From: Veillonella seminalis | GTDB taxonomy: Bacteria > Bacillota > Negativicutes > Veillonellales > Veillonellaceae | Length of the DNA: 64,000 bases | Direction: 5' to 3' | Assembly (NCBI RefSeq): GCF_003992065.1 | Contig: NZ_RQUZ01000003.1 | Span: forward strand, 108,951 to 172,950 | In this document: positions 1-8,352 of the stretch, one piece after another | How positions within the stretch are numbered: position 1 is the first letter of the stretch | Layout of the letters: each line of letters starts with the position of its first letter | Translations under genes and position numbers: made by a program | The notes under the pieces: model-generated | Databases searched by the model: none | What the model saw: only the letters and a program-made list of their open reading frames with translations | Told to the model about the DNA's origin: nothing

Positions 1-150
1 GTTACCTTCCGCCTTGGTGTGATAATATTCGCCATCCATAATCTGCAGATAAAACAAGCGAATGATAAGAATAATGAATATACCGCTTACTATATACATT
101 AAGGCATCAAAACGGCCTTTTTTATTCTTTTTGTATAATGCTTCAAGCAC
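1..150 (-). CDS. mrdA: Penicillin-binding protein 2 (MrdA), N-terminal part
   Basis: Only the first 50 codons are inside the window; the gene runs off the left edge. It starts at a GTG (148-150) placed 7 nt after a GGAGG. A short basic N-terminus is followed by one membrane segment (about residues 17-34) and then RLFYLQIMDG, the juxtamembrane sequence usual in class B penicillin-binding proteins. It follows mreD by about 20 nt, the classic mreBCD-mrdA order, so PBP2, the transpeptidase of sidewall elongation, is the best call. The catalytic domain is not visible here. Confidence 0.85.
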   Translation of the reverse strand, partial: MLEALYKKNKKGRFDALMYIVSGIFIILIIRLFYLQIMDGEYYHTKAEGN

Positions 151-170
151 GCCGATGCCTCCTTACATAA

Positions 171-662
171 CTACCAAATATATTCGTCCTTCTCTTCCAT
201 ATTCCACAAAAGTTCGTGAATCATAATGCCCAACAGTCCGTTTAACCACCAAACCGGCCATATATGATGCCATAAATACGAACCTATCATAATATCTTCG
301 CGGCCCAGCCACAGCATGGCTATGCGGAAAATAATATCCGCCAAAGTTCCTACGGAAACCCAGGCGAAGGTAATATACCATTGTTCCTCATAGACGCTAA
401 AAGACCAAATGCTGACAATATAGGCTACCGCAATATAAGGGAACAAATGAAGGCCAAAGGCATTGGAAATCAAAATATCATGAACCAAACCGCCCGTAAT
501 GGCGGCCATCAACCCGATGCGTCTACCTTTGAGTAAGGACAAAACAATGACCCAAACCAAAATCAAGTTAGGTATCCAGCCCTGACGAAACAAGACAGGC
601 AATACATCGGCTTGAATCAAAAAGGTAAATATACCCATGAGTATGTATATTAAAGTTCTCAT
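171..662 (-). CDS. mreD: Rod-shape-determining protein MreD
   Basis: This 163-residue protein is almost entirely hydrophobic, with five or six membrane segments, and its length is normal for MreD. MreD is the inner-membrane part of the elongasome together with MreC, MreB, RodA and PBP2. It overlaps the end of mreC by 4 nt, so the two are translationally coupled, and mrdA follows about 20 nt later. The call rests on membrane topology plus position, because MreD is poorly conserved in sequence. I see nothing broken in it. Confidence 0.9.
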   Translation of the reverse strand: MRTLIYILMGIFTFLIQADVLPVLFRQGWIPNLILVWVIVLSLLKGRRIGLMAAITGGLVHDILISNAFGLHLFPYIAVAYIVSIWSFSVYEEQWYITFAWVSVGTLADIIFRIAMLWLGREDIMIGSYLWHHIWPVWWLNGLLGIMIHELLWNMEEKDEYIW

Positions 663-1576
663 TGTTGCGATGCTCCTTTTACCCCTTCTACCTGGTCACG
701 CTGAGTTTGCGGTACCAATTTAGGAGTCAGGCTTGGCTTATCCAATTCGCCTTCACGAGAGCGCAAAATAACAAATACTTCTTCTACATTGCGTAAATCC
801 GCCGACAGTTGAACAACGGCGTTTTTAACAAAACCTTCCGAATCATTATCAATGCGAGTCACATGGCCTACCAACAATCCCTTAGGATATATGCCGCCGT
901 AACCGGAGGTAATCAAGGTATCACCATTCAACACATCGCCGTCACGAGCTACATTAACCAATAAAGGCTCATCCGGATTGCTCCCGTTACCTTTAACAAT
1001 AGAGGCTACACGAGATTCCGGACGCTGTATGATAACACCGATTGCCGTACGCGGATCAAGAATTGTCTGAACACGAGCCGAGTGGGTATATACATCACTG
1101 ATGAAGCCCACTACCCCGCCGGGAATCACGACCGCCATATTAACTTCCAAGCCGTCGGCACTGCCGCGATCAATGGTAAATGTATTCGTCCAAGTTCCCA
1201 CATCGCGCGTCACTACCGATGCAGCCATCATATCAAATTGAGGATGACTGTTTTGAAAAGACAGCAACTGACGTAAACGCATGTTTTCCGCTACTACTTC
1301 ATCATAATTTGTCACCCGTTGCTGTAATTGTGCATTTTCTTCACGAATGGCATCCATTTCTTTTGTACCGTTAATAGCTGTATCAATTACGGCAATACCG
1401 GTATGAATATTCCCTAAAAATCGTGAGGCTCCATAAGTAAACGGCGTTGTAACCTGCTCAAGCGGTACCGTTACATAGGGAATAGCCGTTCGTTGTTTCC
1501 ACGCATAGCCTAAGAGCGCCAAAAACACACAGCACAACCCTACTACGACAATTAATCGTCGTTCTGATGAAAACAT
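659..1576 (-). CDS. mreC: Rod-shape-determining protein MreC
   Basis: The 305-residue protein has one N-terminal membrane segment (about residues 8-25), a predicted coiled coil (about 75-110) and then the Gly/Val-rich beta-barrel domain typical of MreC, with the conserved type of segment around GGVVGFISDV. It scaffolds PBP2 in the periplasm. The start codon overlaps the mreB stop by one base (TAATG) and the stop overlaps mreD by 4 nt, so mreBCD is one tightly coupled operon. The last 35 residues are polar and probably unstructured. Confidence 0.95.
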   Translation of the reverse strand: MFSSERRLIVVVGLCCVFLALLGYAWKQRTAIPYVTVPLEQVTTPFTYGASRFLGNIHTGIAVIDTAINGTKEMDAIREENAQLQQRVTNYDEVVAENMRLRQLLSFQNSHPQFDMMAASVVTRDVGTWTNTFTIDRGSADGLEVNMAVVIPGGVVGFISDVYTHSARVQTILDPRTAIGVIIQRPESRVASIVKGNGSNPDEPLLVNVARDGDVLNGDTLITSGYGGIYPKGLLVGHVTRIDNDSEGFVKNAVVQLSADLRNVEEVFVILRSREGELDKPSLTPKLVPQTQRDQVEGVKGASQQ

Positions 1577-2613
1577 TACGCCCTTCCTTTCCGATTTTTC
1601 GATGCAATAATAAAACGATCCATCCGTGCAAATTCTTTAGAGGCCTGGCCTAAACCGACAGCCACGGCAAAGCCGGGTTCCGGAGGCACTTGCACCGGAA
1701 TTCCCAAATCTTCACTGATACGCTGTCCGAGACCTTCCATGAGTGCCGTAGCACCGGTTAAAGTCATGCCGCGCTCCATTATATCCGCAGCCAATTCAGG
1801 CGGCGTCTGTTCCACAACGGATTTAATTTCGTCCACGATCCGTTGTAAAGTATCCTGCATAACCTGATAAACTTCCGATTTACGAATAATAATCCGCTTC
1901 ATCAGACCATTGGCAATATCACGCCCCATGAAAGACACTTCCAATTCTTCCTGCGGCGGCAACGCCGTACCAAGTTCCAATTTAATCCCCTCCACCGTTT
2001 CCACGGCTACCATAACGGAGTAGGTATTTTTAATATATCGTAAAATGGCTTCATTAAAATCATGACCGCCGATACGGGCTGAATGGACAATAACTTTACC
2101 GCCCAACGACATAACGCCGATATCGGTCGTACCGCCGCCGATATCTACCGCCATACTGCCACAAGCTTCAAATACAGGCAAATGGCATCCTAACGCGGCT
2201 GCCACCGGTGCTTCTACCAAATATGCCTCGCGAGCTCCGGCCTGAATGATAGCATCCGTCATGGCTCTTTTTTCCACATCCGTAATGCCGCATGGTACGG
2301 CCATAATAACACGTGTCCGACCTACCATACGTGACGCCTTACTCATAAAATGGCGCAACATGGTAAGCATAACGCGGTAATCTACTATAAATCCATCCCG
2401 TAAAGGGCGCATTTCATCCAACATGTCAGGGGTTCTGAGCAAAAGTCGTTCCGCATCGGAGCCGACCGCTACAATACCTTCCTGCTTGGTATCGGTGGCC
2501 ACCAACGACGGTTCGGACAATACAACGCCACGACCTTGGACATGCACATGCGTATTTACGGTTCCAATATCTATGCCTAAATCTCGTCCCAAAGACGAAA
2601 AAATACGAATCAT
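1576..2613 (-). CDS. mreB: Actin-like cell-shape protein MreB
   Basis: The 345-residue actin fold shows the phosphate-1 loop DIGTVNT (15-21) and the phosphate-2 loop DIGGGTTD (157-164). MreB polymerises under the inner membrane and directs sidewall synthesis. Length is normal. The first loop reads GTVNT rather than the usual GTANT, a mild divergence. It is the first gene of mreBCD-mrdA, preceded by a plausible promoter at 2646-2675, with radC just upstream. A rod-shape cluster is notable if the host is a coccus such as Veillonella. Confidence 0.95.
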   Translation of the reverse strand: MIRIFSSLGRDLGIDIGTVNTHVHVQGRGVVLSEPSLVATDTKQEGIVAVGSDAERLLLRTPDMLDEMRPLRDGFIVDYRVMLTMLRHFMSKASRMVGRTRVIMAVPCGITDVEKRAMTDAIIQAGAREAYLVEAPVAAALGCHLPVFEACGSMAVDIGGGTTDIGVMSLGGKVIVHSARIGGHDFNEAILRYIKNTYSVMVAVETVEGIKLELGTALPPQEELEVSFMGRDIANGLMKRIIIRKSEVYQVMQDTLQRIVDEIKSVVEQTPPELAADIMERGMTLTGATALMEGLGQRISEDLGIPVQVPPEPGFAVAVGLGQASKEFARMDRFIIASKNRKGRA

Positions 2614-2645
2614 ATGTTTAGTCTCCTTACTTTACTCATCCCTAT

Positions 2646-2675
2646 ATTATACTATCGGCAGTAAGGATAAATCAA
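2646..2675 (-). promoter_or_regulatory. Candidate sigma-A-type promoter for mreBCD
   Basis: On the minus strand a TTGATT (-35, 2670-2675) is followed after 18 nt by TATAAT (-10, 2646-2651), about 35 nt upstream of the mreB start. A second candidate, an extended TGC-TATAAT at 2744-2752, lies further upstream, so the operon may have two start sites. Confidence 0.6.
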
Positions 2676-2785
2676 CCAAAACGGCGTTCACCCTTCAATT
2701 ATCATGCTCTGTTCATGCTGTCGGATATACTTACGCCTGCCCTTTTATTATAGCATTTACCGCAAATTCGGTTAGACAATTTTTT

Positions 2786-3484
2786 CTATATATGACCTTT
2801 TTCGCAAAGGCTGGTATACCGTCCGTCCCCAATAATTACATGGTCCAAAACAGGTATCCCCATAAGTTTTCCCGCTTTTACAAATAATTTGGTGATTCCT
2901 ATATCTTCAGAGCTCGGCTCAGGATCGCCGGACGGATGATTATGAATCAAAATAAGACTTGCCGCATTGGCTTGCATGGCTTGTCGAAATACAGTTCGCT
3001 GCTCCGCCAAACTGCCGGTCAAACCGCCGATAGAGATTGTTTCTACATCAATTAATTTGTTTTTACACGTTAAAAATGCCGCACAAAAGTGTTCTTCTTT
3101 TTCATAACGCAAGCGCTCCATAATGTAGGATGCCACCGCCTTCGGATTGCCGAAGTCTTCAAAATTTTCTTTTACGCGCAGTTGTCCCAAGCGACGCCCC
3201 AATTCAATGGCCGCACAGACCGTAACCGCCTTGTCACGACCAATTCCTTTGATTTTCTGCAAAGCACTGACCGTGGTCTCATTCAAACCGTAAGCGCCGT
3301 GACTCACTGTATCCAATACTTCTTTTGCCAGTTCCAGCACAGAAGAACCGCGCCGTCCTGTTCTCAGCAAAATAGCCAACAACTCTACCGTACTTACACC
3401 GGCTGCCCCCAAATTCAAAAATTTCTCCCGTGGCTGCTGCCAAGGTTGCCACTCTCTAACAACACCTGTATATGTCTTAATCAT
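2786..3484 (-). CDS. radC: RadC family JAB1/MPN-domain protein
   Basis: The 232-residue protein has an N-terminal helix-hairpin-helix region (IKGIGRDKA, 78-86) and a C-terminal JAMM metal site (HNHPSGDPEPSSED from residue 181) whose two His and distal Asp are all present. RadC was long called a DNA-repair protein, but its real activity is unsettled. It stands directly upstream of mreB, a synteny common in Firmicutes, and downstream of maf. A GGGGG 4 nt before the ATG serves as ribosome site. Confidence 0.93.
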   Translation of the reverse strand: MIKTYTGVVREWQPWQQPREKFLNLGAAGVSTVELLAILLRTGRRGSSVLELAKEVLDTVSHGAYGLNETTVSALQKIKGIGRDKAVTVCAAIELGRRLGQLRVKENFEDFGNPKAVASYIMERLRYEKEEHFCAAFLTCKNKLIDVETISIGGLTGSLAEQRTVFRQAMQANAASLILIHNHPSGDPEPSSEDIGITKLFVKAGKLMGIPVLDHVIIGDGRYTSLCEKGHI

Positions 3485-3643
3485 ATATCCCCCTAAATTT
3501 TACTTGCTTAACCAATACACTAAGCCAACACCTAAAATACTACCCGAAAAATATTACCCCAATAATACTGCTCTAAAAAACACGCCGCTTAAAATTCTGC
3601 TTTTAGAGAAGCTTTCTTTAAATCGCTGTCTTAAAACACGGCC

Positions 3644-4276
3644 TTAAAATTTACGTAAATATCTCGCTACCACCTCTACCGGCAAGCCAACCACATTGGT
3701 ATATGAACCTTCAATCCGTTCTACCAAATAAGCCCCCTGCCCCTGAATGCCATAGGCACCGGCTTTATCAAGCGGTTCTCCGGTTGCCACGTAGGTTTTA
3801 ATTTCTTCATCGGTGAGCGGATAAAATACCACTTTAGTAACCACATGGAATACTTCCTTAGCCACCAATTGATGTTGTTCATCATATCGGCAAAGAGCTA
3901 CCCCGGTCACTACTTCATGCGTATCACCGGATAATTCCTTCAGCATTTGAATCGCCTCTGTCGTATCGACCGGTTTTCCTAGAACATGCCCCTTATGTGC
4001 CACAATCGTATCAGAACCGATAACAATATATCCTTTACTTTCTGCAGCCGTTGTTGTGTCCGTTGTGTCCGTTGCTTCCGTTGTTTCCGAGTCTGTCGTT
4101 ACCGGAATAAGAGCCTCCAACGCCTTCCCCAAGGCTTGTGCTTCTACTAACTCATACGGATTCATTGCCTGTTCATTATGTTCTTCATAAGTGCTCGATA
4201 CAACTTCAAACTCAATATGCAATTGCTCCAATAAATCACGACGCCGCGGTGACGCCGATGCCAAATATAGTTTCAT
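3644..4276 (-). CDS. maf: Maf-like nucleotide pyrophosphatase with a Thr-rich insert
   Basis: The N-terminus LASASPRRRDLL and the later IGSDTIV segment (86-92) are the Maf/YhdE signature of house-cleaning pyrophosphatases that hydrolyse dTTP/UTP or modified nucleotides. Maf often neighbours radC-mreBCD. At 210 residues it is somewhat longer than usual. The extra length is a low-complexity Thr/Asp/Glu stretch (about residues 60-80) encoded by GTTGTGTCC-type repeats, placed just before the conserved SDT segment. The core motifs are intact, so I expect an active enzyme with a loop insertion. Confidence 0.9.
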   Translation of the reverse strand: MKLYLASASPRRRDLLEQLHIEFEVVSSTYEEHNEQAMNPYELVEAQALGKALEALIPVTTDSETTEATDTTDTTTAAESKGYIVIGSDTIVAHKGHVLGKPVDTTEAIQMLKELSGDTHEVVTGVALCRYDEQHQLVAKEVFHVVTKVVFYPLTDEEIKTYVATGEPLDKAGAYGIQGQGAYLVERIEGSYTNVVGLPVEVVARYLRKF

Positions 4277-4313
4277 CGTTTATGTTTACCCCCGAATATG
4301 CCGTAAACTACAA

Positions 4314-4341
4314 CGCGCAGTACCCCGAAAGGTACTGCGCG
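4314..4341 (-). terminator. Hairpin downstream of ackA
   Basis: An 11-bp perfect stem (4314-4324 with 4331-4341) closes a 6-nt loop between the end of ackA and the start of maf. The U-tract on the minus strand is poor (TTGTAGTTT), so it may be a weak terminator or a 3' stabilising hairpin. Confidence 0.4.
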
Positions 4342-4387
4342 AGCAGTGTCATCGTTTAGATTATAAATCTTCAGTCAGACTATTATA

Positions 4388-5602
4388 TTACCAGTTTTTC
4401 ATTACAAGGCTTGAAGTAATACGTTTTGTATCACGAGCAATCATAATTTCTTCGTTAGTAGGAACTACGAAGATTTTAACTTTGGAACCTTCTACGCTGA
4501 TTTCAGTTTCTTTACCGCGTACGTTGTTGCGTTCACGATCAAGACGAGTACCGAGGTATTCGAGACCGTTACAGATAGCATCACGGTTACCGATGCCGTT
4601 TTCACCGATACCGGCTGTGAATACGATTACGTCTACACCGCCCATAACAGCTGCATAAGCACCGATTGTGGAACGAACTTTGTAGTGGAACATATCAAGT
4701 GCCAACTGAGCACGTTTGTTACCTTCTTCAGCAGCTTCTTCAATAACGCGGAAGTCATTGGAAACACCGGAGATACCTAATACACCGGATTTTTTGTTCA
4801 TGATGGCATCGATTTCATGGTAAGTCATGTCCCATTTGTCCATCAAGAAAGGTACGATAGCAGGGTCAATATCGCCGCAACGAGTACCCATGATCAAACC
4901 GGATAATGGTGTGAAGCCCATGGAAGTGTCGATGGAACGACCGGCTTTAATAGCTGACACACTGGAACCGTTACCAAGGTGACAAGAGATAATACGCAAG
5001 TCACTCATGTGTTTGCCCATTAATTCAGCTACACGCTGAGCCACATATTTATGGCTGGTGCCGTGGAAGCCGTAACGACGAACACCAAGTTCAGTGTATG
5101 CTTCGTATGGCAAACCGTAAAGGAAAGCTTCAGCAGGCATAGTCTGATGGAAAGCCGTATCGAATACAGCTACCTGAGGAACTTTAGGCATGATAGCTTC
5201 GCAAGCTTCAATACCTTGGATGTTTGGTGGGTTATGAAGAGGTGCAATCTTAGCACATTCTTCTAAAGCTTCCATAACAGCCGGTGTAATCAACACGGAG
5301 TCAGCAAACTTTTCAGCACCATGAACCACACGATGACCAACTGCATCAATTTCATCCATGGAAGAAATTACGCCGAATTCTGCATCAACCAAAATGTCGA
5401 GCAAAATTTTAAGCGCTTGTTTGTGGTCCAAAATTGGTTCTACACGTTCCAACTTTTCAGCATCCGGACGTTTGTGAGTGAAGATAGCATCTTCAGCACC
5501 GATTTTTTCGAATTGTCCTTTTGCTAATACCGCTTCATTGTCCATGTCAATGAGTTGGTATTTTAAGGAAGAACTACCACAGTTTACTACTAAAACATTC
5601 AT
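4388..5602 (-). CDS. ackA: Acetate kinase
   Basis: The 404-residue protein begins with [13 protein letters not shown], the ASKHA phosphate-binding signature, and carries the further acetate kinase blocks [17 protein letters not shown] and FTAGIGENG. It converts acetyl phosphate plus ADP to acetate plus ATP, the main substrate-level phosphorylation step in a lactate fermenter. No pta is visible nearby. A lipoprotein gene ends 3 nt upstream and its last codons supply the GAGGG ribosome site, so the two are probably cotranscribed. Confidence 0.97.
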   Translation of the reverse strand: MNVLVVNCGSSSLKYQLIDMDNEAVLAKGQFEKIGAEDAIFTHKRPDAEKLERVEPILDHKQALKILLDILVDAEFGVISSMDEIDAVGHRVVHGAEKFADSVLITPAVMEALEECAKIAPLHNPPNIQGIEACEAIMPKVPQVAVFDTAFHQTMPAEAFLYGLPYEAYTELGVRRYGFHGTSHKYVAQRVAELMGKHMSDLRIISCHLGNGSSVSAIKAGRSIDTSMGFTPLSGLIMGTRCGDIDPAIVPFLMDKWDMTYHEIDAIMNKKSGVLGISGVSNDFRVIEEAAEEGNKRAQLALDMFHYKVRSTIGAYAAVMGGVDVIVFTAGIGENGIGNRDAICNGLEYLGTRLDRERNNVRGKETEISVEGSKVKIFVVPTNEEIMIARDTKRITSSLVMKNW

Positions 5603-5605
5603 TAC

Positions 5606-6166
5606 TTATCCCTCTTTCTTAGTAATTTGAATTTTACCTACCACAAGGTCAGAAATCTGAGCTCCCATTGTGCTGTCAACAGGATACTGATAGGTTATAT
5701 TCCACAATACACCTTTATCGGCAAACGTGTACTGAAAGAAACGAATTTGGATTTGGTTGGCTATAAGTGTAGCCGATGAGGTAAAGGCTGTCACGCCGTC
5801 TACCGTTTTCATCTCATCCGACCATGTCAATTTATCGCCGAAGTTTTTTTCATAAAAGCTTCGAGTTTCAGCGCCATAAGCAACCGCTGTCGGTAAAGAC
5901 TGACCGGCTTTCGGAGAGATAGCTTCAATGGAAACCAGGAAGTTTTTATCGGCCCCTAAATACGTTGTTACGGGATATCCCAACGCATTTTTGGTTGTAT
6001 TAGGCTGTACGCCTATATCGTAAGGTAAGGCAACGGTAATTTCCGAGTTGCCGCTCTTAATCACTTTGTGACCGAAACTATAAGAATCCAGTGCATTATC
6101 ACTGCCACAGCCGCTAATCACAAACACCAGCAAAGCCATGCAAAAAACAGTGAACCATTTCTTCAT
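5606..6166 (-). CDS. Putative lipoprotein of unknown function
   Basis: From the chosen ATG at 6166 the 186-residue product has a signal peptide ending in the lipobox ISGC (Cys20), so it should be a lipoprotein facing the periplasm. The rest is a soluble beta-rich domain that I do not recognise. The frame stays open upstream to 6265, but a GAGGG lies 6 nt before this ATG, and an extended -10 box sits inside the longer version, so I reject the longer start. It lies 3 nt upstream of ackA. Confidence 0.75.
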   Translation of the reverse strand: MKKWFTVFCMALLVFVISGCGSDNALDSYSFGHKVIKSGNSEITVALPYDIGVQPNTTKNALGYPVTTYLGADKNFLVSIEAISPKAGQSLPTAVAYGAETRSFYEKNFGDKLTWSDEMKTVDGVTAFTSSATLIANQIQIRFFQYTFADKGVLWNITYQYPVDSTMGAQISDLVVGKIQITKKEG

Positions 6167-6214
6167 AATATCCCTCGATTCAAAATCTTTGTACAAGCAA
6201 TCACGTACGTTTAA

Positions 6215-6223
6215 ATTATACCA
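6215..6223 (-). promoter_or_regulatory. Extended -10 promoter for lipoprotein-ackA
   Basis: The minus strand reads TGG-TATAAT (TATAAT at 6215-6220), an extended -10 element, about 50 nt before the lipoprotein start. No good -35 is seen, as is normal for extended -10 promoters. Confidence 0.45.
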
Positions 6224-6359
6224 TTCTTTGCGATTACTTGCACGCCTCTTTTTAGACATAATCACTATTATTTTTATACATATATATATTTACTGTAATT
6301 TTATTGTAAAAACATCATTTTGTAATGAAAAAACAGCTTTTATATCCCTAAAATATCTA

Positions 6360-6368
6360 TGCTATAAT
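6360..6368 (+). promoter_or_regulatory. Extended -10 promoter for tmcAL
   Basis: TGC-TATAAT (TATAAT at 6363-6368) lies 46 nt before the tmcAL start. It overlaps the ATG of a longer in-frame start at 6367, which supports the internal start at 6415. Confidence 0.5.
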
Positions 6369-6414
6369 GATACAAACAGATAAAATACTATCAAATTTTC
6401 AAAGGAGTCCTATT

Positions 6415-7635
6415 ATGAATTGTATCGGAATTGTTACCGAATATAATCCGTTTCATACGGGTCATGCCTACCAACTGAATACTTTGGCCGAACGCTATCC
6501 CGATGCACTTCGTATCGTCGTCATGAGCGGTTCCTTCGTACAACGGGGTGAACCGGCCCTTTTTGACAAATTTACCCGGGCTCGCTGGGCCTTATTAAAC
6601 GGAGCTCATGCCGTCATTGAACTCCCCACCGTTTATGCTACGGCAAATGCTGAACGTTTTGCCGCCGGTGCTGTCAGATTACTGCATCAACTGGGGGCAC
6701 GAGCCCTGTCCTTCGGCTCCGAAACAAATAATGCCGCCTTATTACAAAAAATTGCTGCCAAAAGTAGCGACAAAGCTGTTCAAGAAGCCTGTCGCCAAGC
6801 CATGAAAAACGGTGAATTCTACGGCACGGCCTTACGCCAAGCCATCATTGCTCAATATCCCGAAGCTGCTCCTATCGTCAATCAACCGAATGCACTCCTG
6901 GGGCTGGAGTACACCAAAGCAATTCAAACATACGGGCTTAACATGAACCTCATCCCTGTTAAGCGCGAAGGCGAACATCATAATGATGAGCTGACCACTG
7001 ATTGGTCTTCAGGTTCGGCCTTACGTCGTCAAATCCGAACTAATGACAATAAAGATCACCTTAGTAAAACACTGGCGCCTTACCTTCCGGCTAATATAAT
7101 CGCCGACTGCCAAGAAAAAATCTTGTTTAACGATTATACCGAAATAGAACGGTACCACGATTTTATTCTTTATGAAAGTCGTAAACTATCGGCAACACAA
7201 TTAGCGTCTTTAGCCGACTTCAATGAAGGGCTTCATCAAGTATGGCCGTCGGCCGGTCAAAAGGAATCATGGACGTCAGCCCTTGACTCCTTAAAATCCA
7301 AACGCTATTCCTATGCCCGCTTAAATCGCATGGCGACTTATACTGTTCTCGGTATCAGCCGGCGTTTACAGGATGAGGCTCATGAAACGGGCCCGCAATA
7401 CGGCCGTTTACTTGGCTTCACTGATGCAGCCAGACCATGGCTGCAACGCAAAGAATTTGACGTACCGCTCATTCAAAAATGGGCTCCTTTTGTAAATACC
7501 GCTACCGGTCTTACTGCCGAAATGGCTACCCTCGATCAAAAAGCCACGGATATCCAAAAGTTATGTATCAAAAATGCTTCAAATCGAAAAGGCGGCGAAG
7601 ACTTCTACTTCACTCCTTGGTATATAAAAAAATAA
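6415..7635 (+). CDS. tmcAL: tRNA(Met) cytidine acetate ligase TmcAL
   Basis: The N-terminus has the nucleotidyltransferase motif HTGH (14-17) in NPFHTGHAYQL, preceded by GIVTEYN, diagnostic of TmcAL (formerly YlbM/DUF795). The enzyme makes N4-acetylcytidine at the wobble position of elongator tRNA-Met from acetate and ATP. The ATG at 6415 has AAAGGAG in front; a longer start at 6367 would overlap the promoter. The length of 406 residues is normal. Immediately past the TAA the same frame stays open for 28 codons of a hexapeptide repeat, noted separately. Confidence 0.92.
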   Translation: MNCIGIVTEYNPFHTGHAYQLNTLAERYPDALRIVVMSGSFVQRGEPALFDKFTRARWALLNGAHAVIELPTVYATANAERFAAGAVRLLHQLGARALSFGSETNNAALLQKIAAKSSDKAVQEACRQAMKNGEFYGTALRQAIIAQYPEAAPIVNQPNALLGLEYTKAIQTYGLNMNLIPVKREGEHHNDELTTDWSSGSALRRQIRTNDNKDHLSKTLAPYLPANIIADCQEKILFNDYTEIERYHDFILYESRKLSATQLASLADFNEGLHQVWPSAGQKESWTSALDSLKSKRYSYARLNRMATYTVLGISRRLQDEAHETGPQYGRLLGFTDAARPWLQRKEFDVPLIQKWAPFVNTATGLTAEMATLDQKATDIQKLCIKNASNRKGGEDFYFTPWYIKK

Positions 7636-7644
7636 CGCTATAGA

Positions 7645-7733
7645 TTTATAGAGCAAAATAAAATTATAGACCAAAATAGGATTATAGGACAAAATGAAGT
7701 TATAAACCAGAATAGGGTATAAAACAAAATAAG
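7645..7733 (+). repeat. Five degenerate 18-bp tandem repeats after tmcAL
   Basis: Five consecutive units of about 18 bp (consensus ATTATAGACCAAAATAGG; units at 7645, 7663, 7681, 7699 and 7717, the last 17 bp) follow the tmcAL stop. They are in the tmcAL reading frame and, if read through, would give a repeated I-I-x-Q-N-R/K hexapeptide up to a TAA at 7720-7722. Confidence 0.75.
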
Positions 7734-7772
7734 TTCGAAATTTAACCCCAAATCAAGTGTCCCATAAAAGCC

Positions 7773-7811
7773 AAAAGGCCATTGCAGTGATTTAAACTGC
7801 AATGGCCTTTT
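7773..7811. terminator. Bidirectional terminator between tmcAL and pyrR
   Basis: A 16-bp perfect stem (7773-7788 with 7796-7811) closes a 7-nt loop, with T-rich sequence on both exits. It separates the convergent tmcAL and lspA-rluD-pyrR transcripts. Confidence 0.9.
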
Positions 7812-7823
7812 ATAATTCAGTAA

Positions 7824-8342
7824 TTACGAAATGGTAACGCTGTCTTCCCCGTCCTGCTCTTTAACATTGACGCGTACTGTTTCCATATGAGATGTAGGAA
7901 TATTTTTGCCCACATAATCGGCACGAATCGGTAATTCACGATGACCGCGGTCAACTAAAACAGCCAATTGAATGGCTCGCGGACGGCCAACTTCCATTAA
8001 CGCATTAAGGGCGGAACGAATCGTCCGACCCGTATAGAGTACATCATCCACCAGGATAACGAGTTTACCCGTCGTATCCAAAGTAAATGGCGGACCTTCT
8101 TTGCCTTTAGTCGTACGATCATCACGATACATGGCTACATTAATTGTCGCTACATCAATATGAACGCCTTCAATCGCTTCAATTTGAGCCTGCAAGCGTT
8201 GTGCCAAATAAATACCGCGACGTTCAATCCCTAAAATAAGCGCATTTTCCAGACCTTTATTACGTTCTAAAATTTCATGGCTGATACGTCGAATGGCACG
8301 CATCATAGCCTGTTCGTCCATAAGAATCCGTTTTTCCTGCAT
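7824..8342 (-). CDS. pyrR: Bifunctional pyrimidine regulator / uracil phosphoribosyltransferase PyrR
   Basis: The PRPP-binding loop VDDVLYTGRT is present (about residues 98-107), as is the IERRG segment typical of PyrR. PyrR binds pyr mRNA in a UMP-dependent way and has weak UPRTase activity. The ATG at 8342 has AAGGAG 7 nt upstream; the longer frame to 8375 would overlap rluD and lacks a ribosome site. No pyr biosynthetic genes are in the window, so any targets lie elsewhere. It is the last gene of lspA-rluD-pyrR, a common Firmicute arrangement. Confidence 0.93.
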   Translation of the reverse strand: MQEKRILMDEQAMMRAIRRISHEILERNKGLENALILGIERRGIYLAQRLQAQIEAIEGVHIDVATINVAMYRDDRTTKGKEGPPFTLDTTGKLVILVDDVLYTGRTIRSALNALMEVGRPRAIQLAVLVDRGHRELPIRADYVGKNIPTSHMETVRVNVKEQDGEDSVTIS

Positions 8343-8352
8343 AGCTGACTCC

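Noticed and set aside
6367..6414. Longer N-terminus of tmcAL
   Set aside because: The upstream ATG coincides with the TATAAT promoter box and has no ribosome site; the ATG at 6415 follows AAAGGAG and begins the conserved domain.
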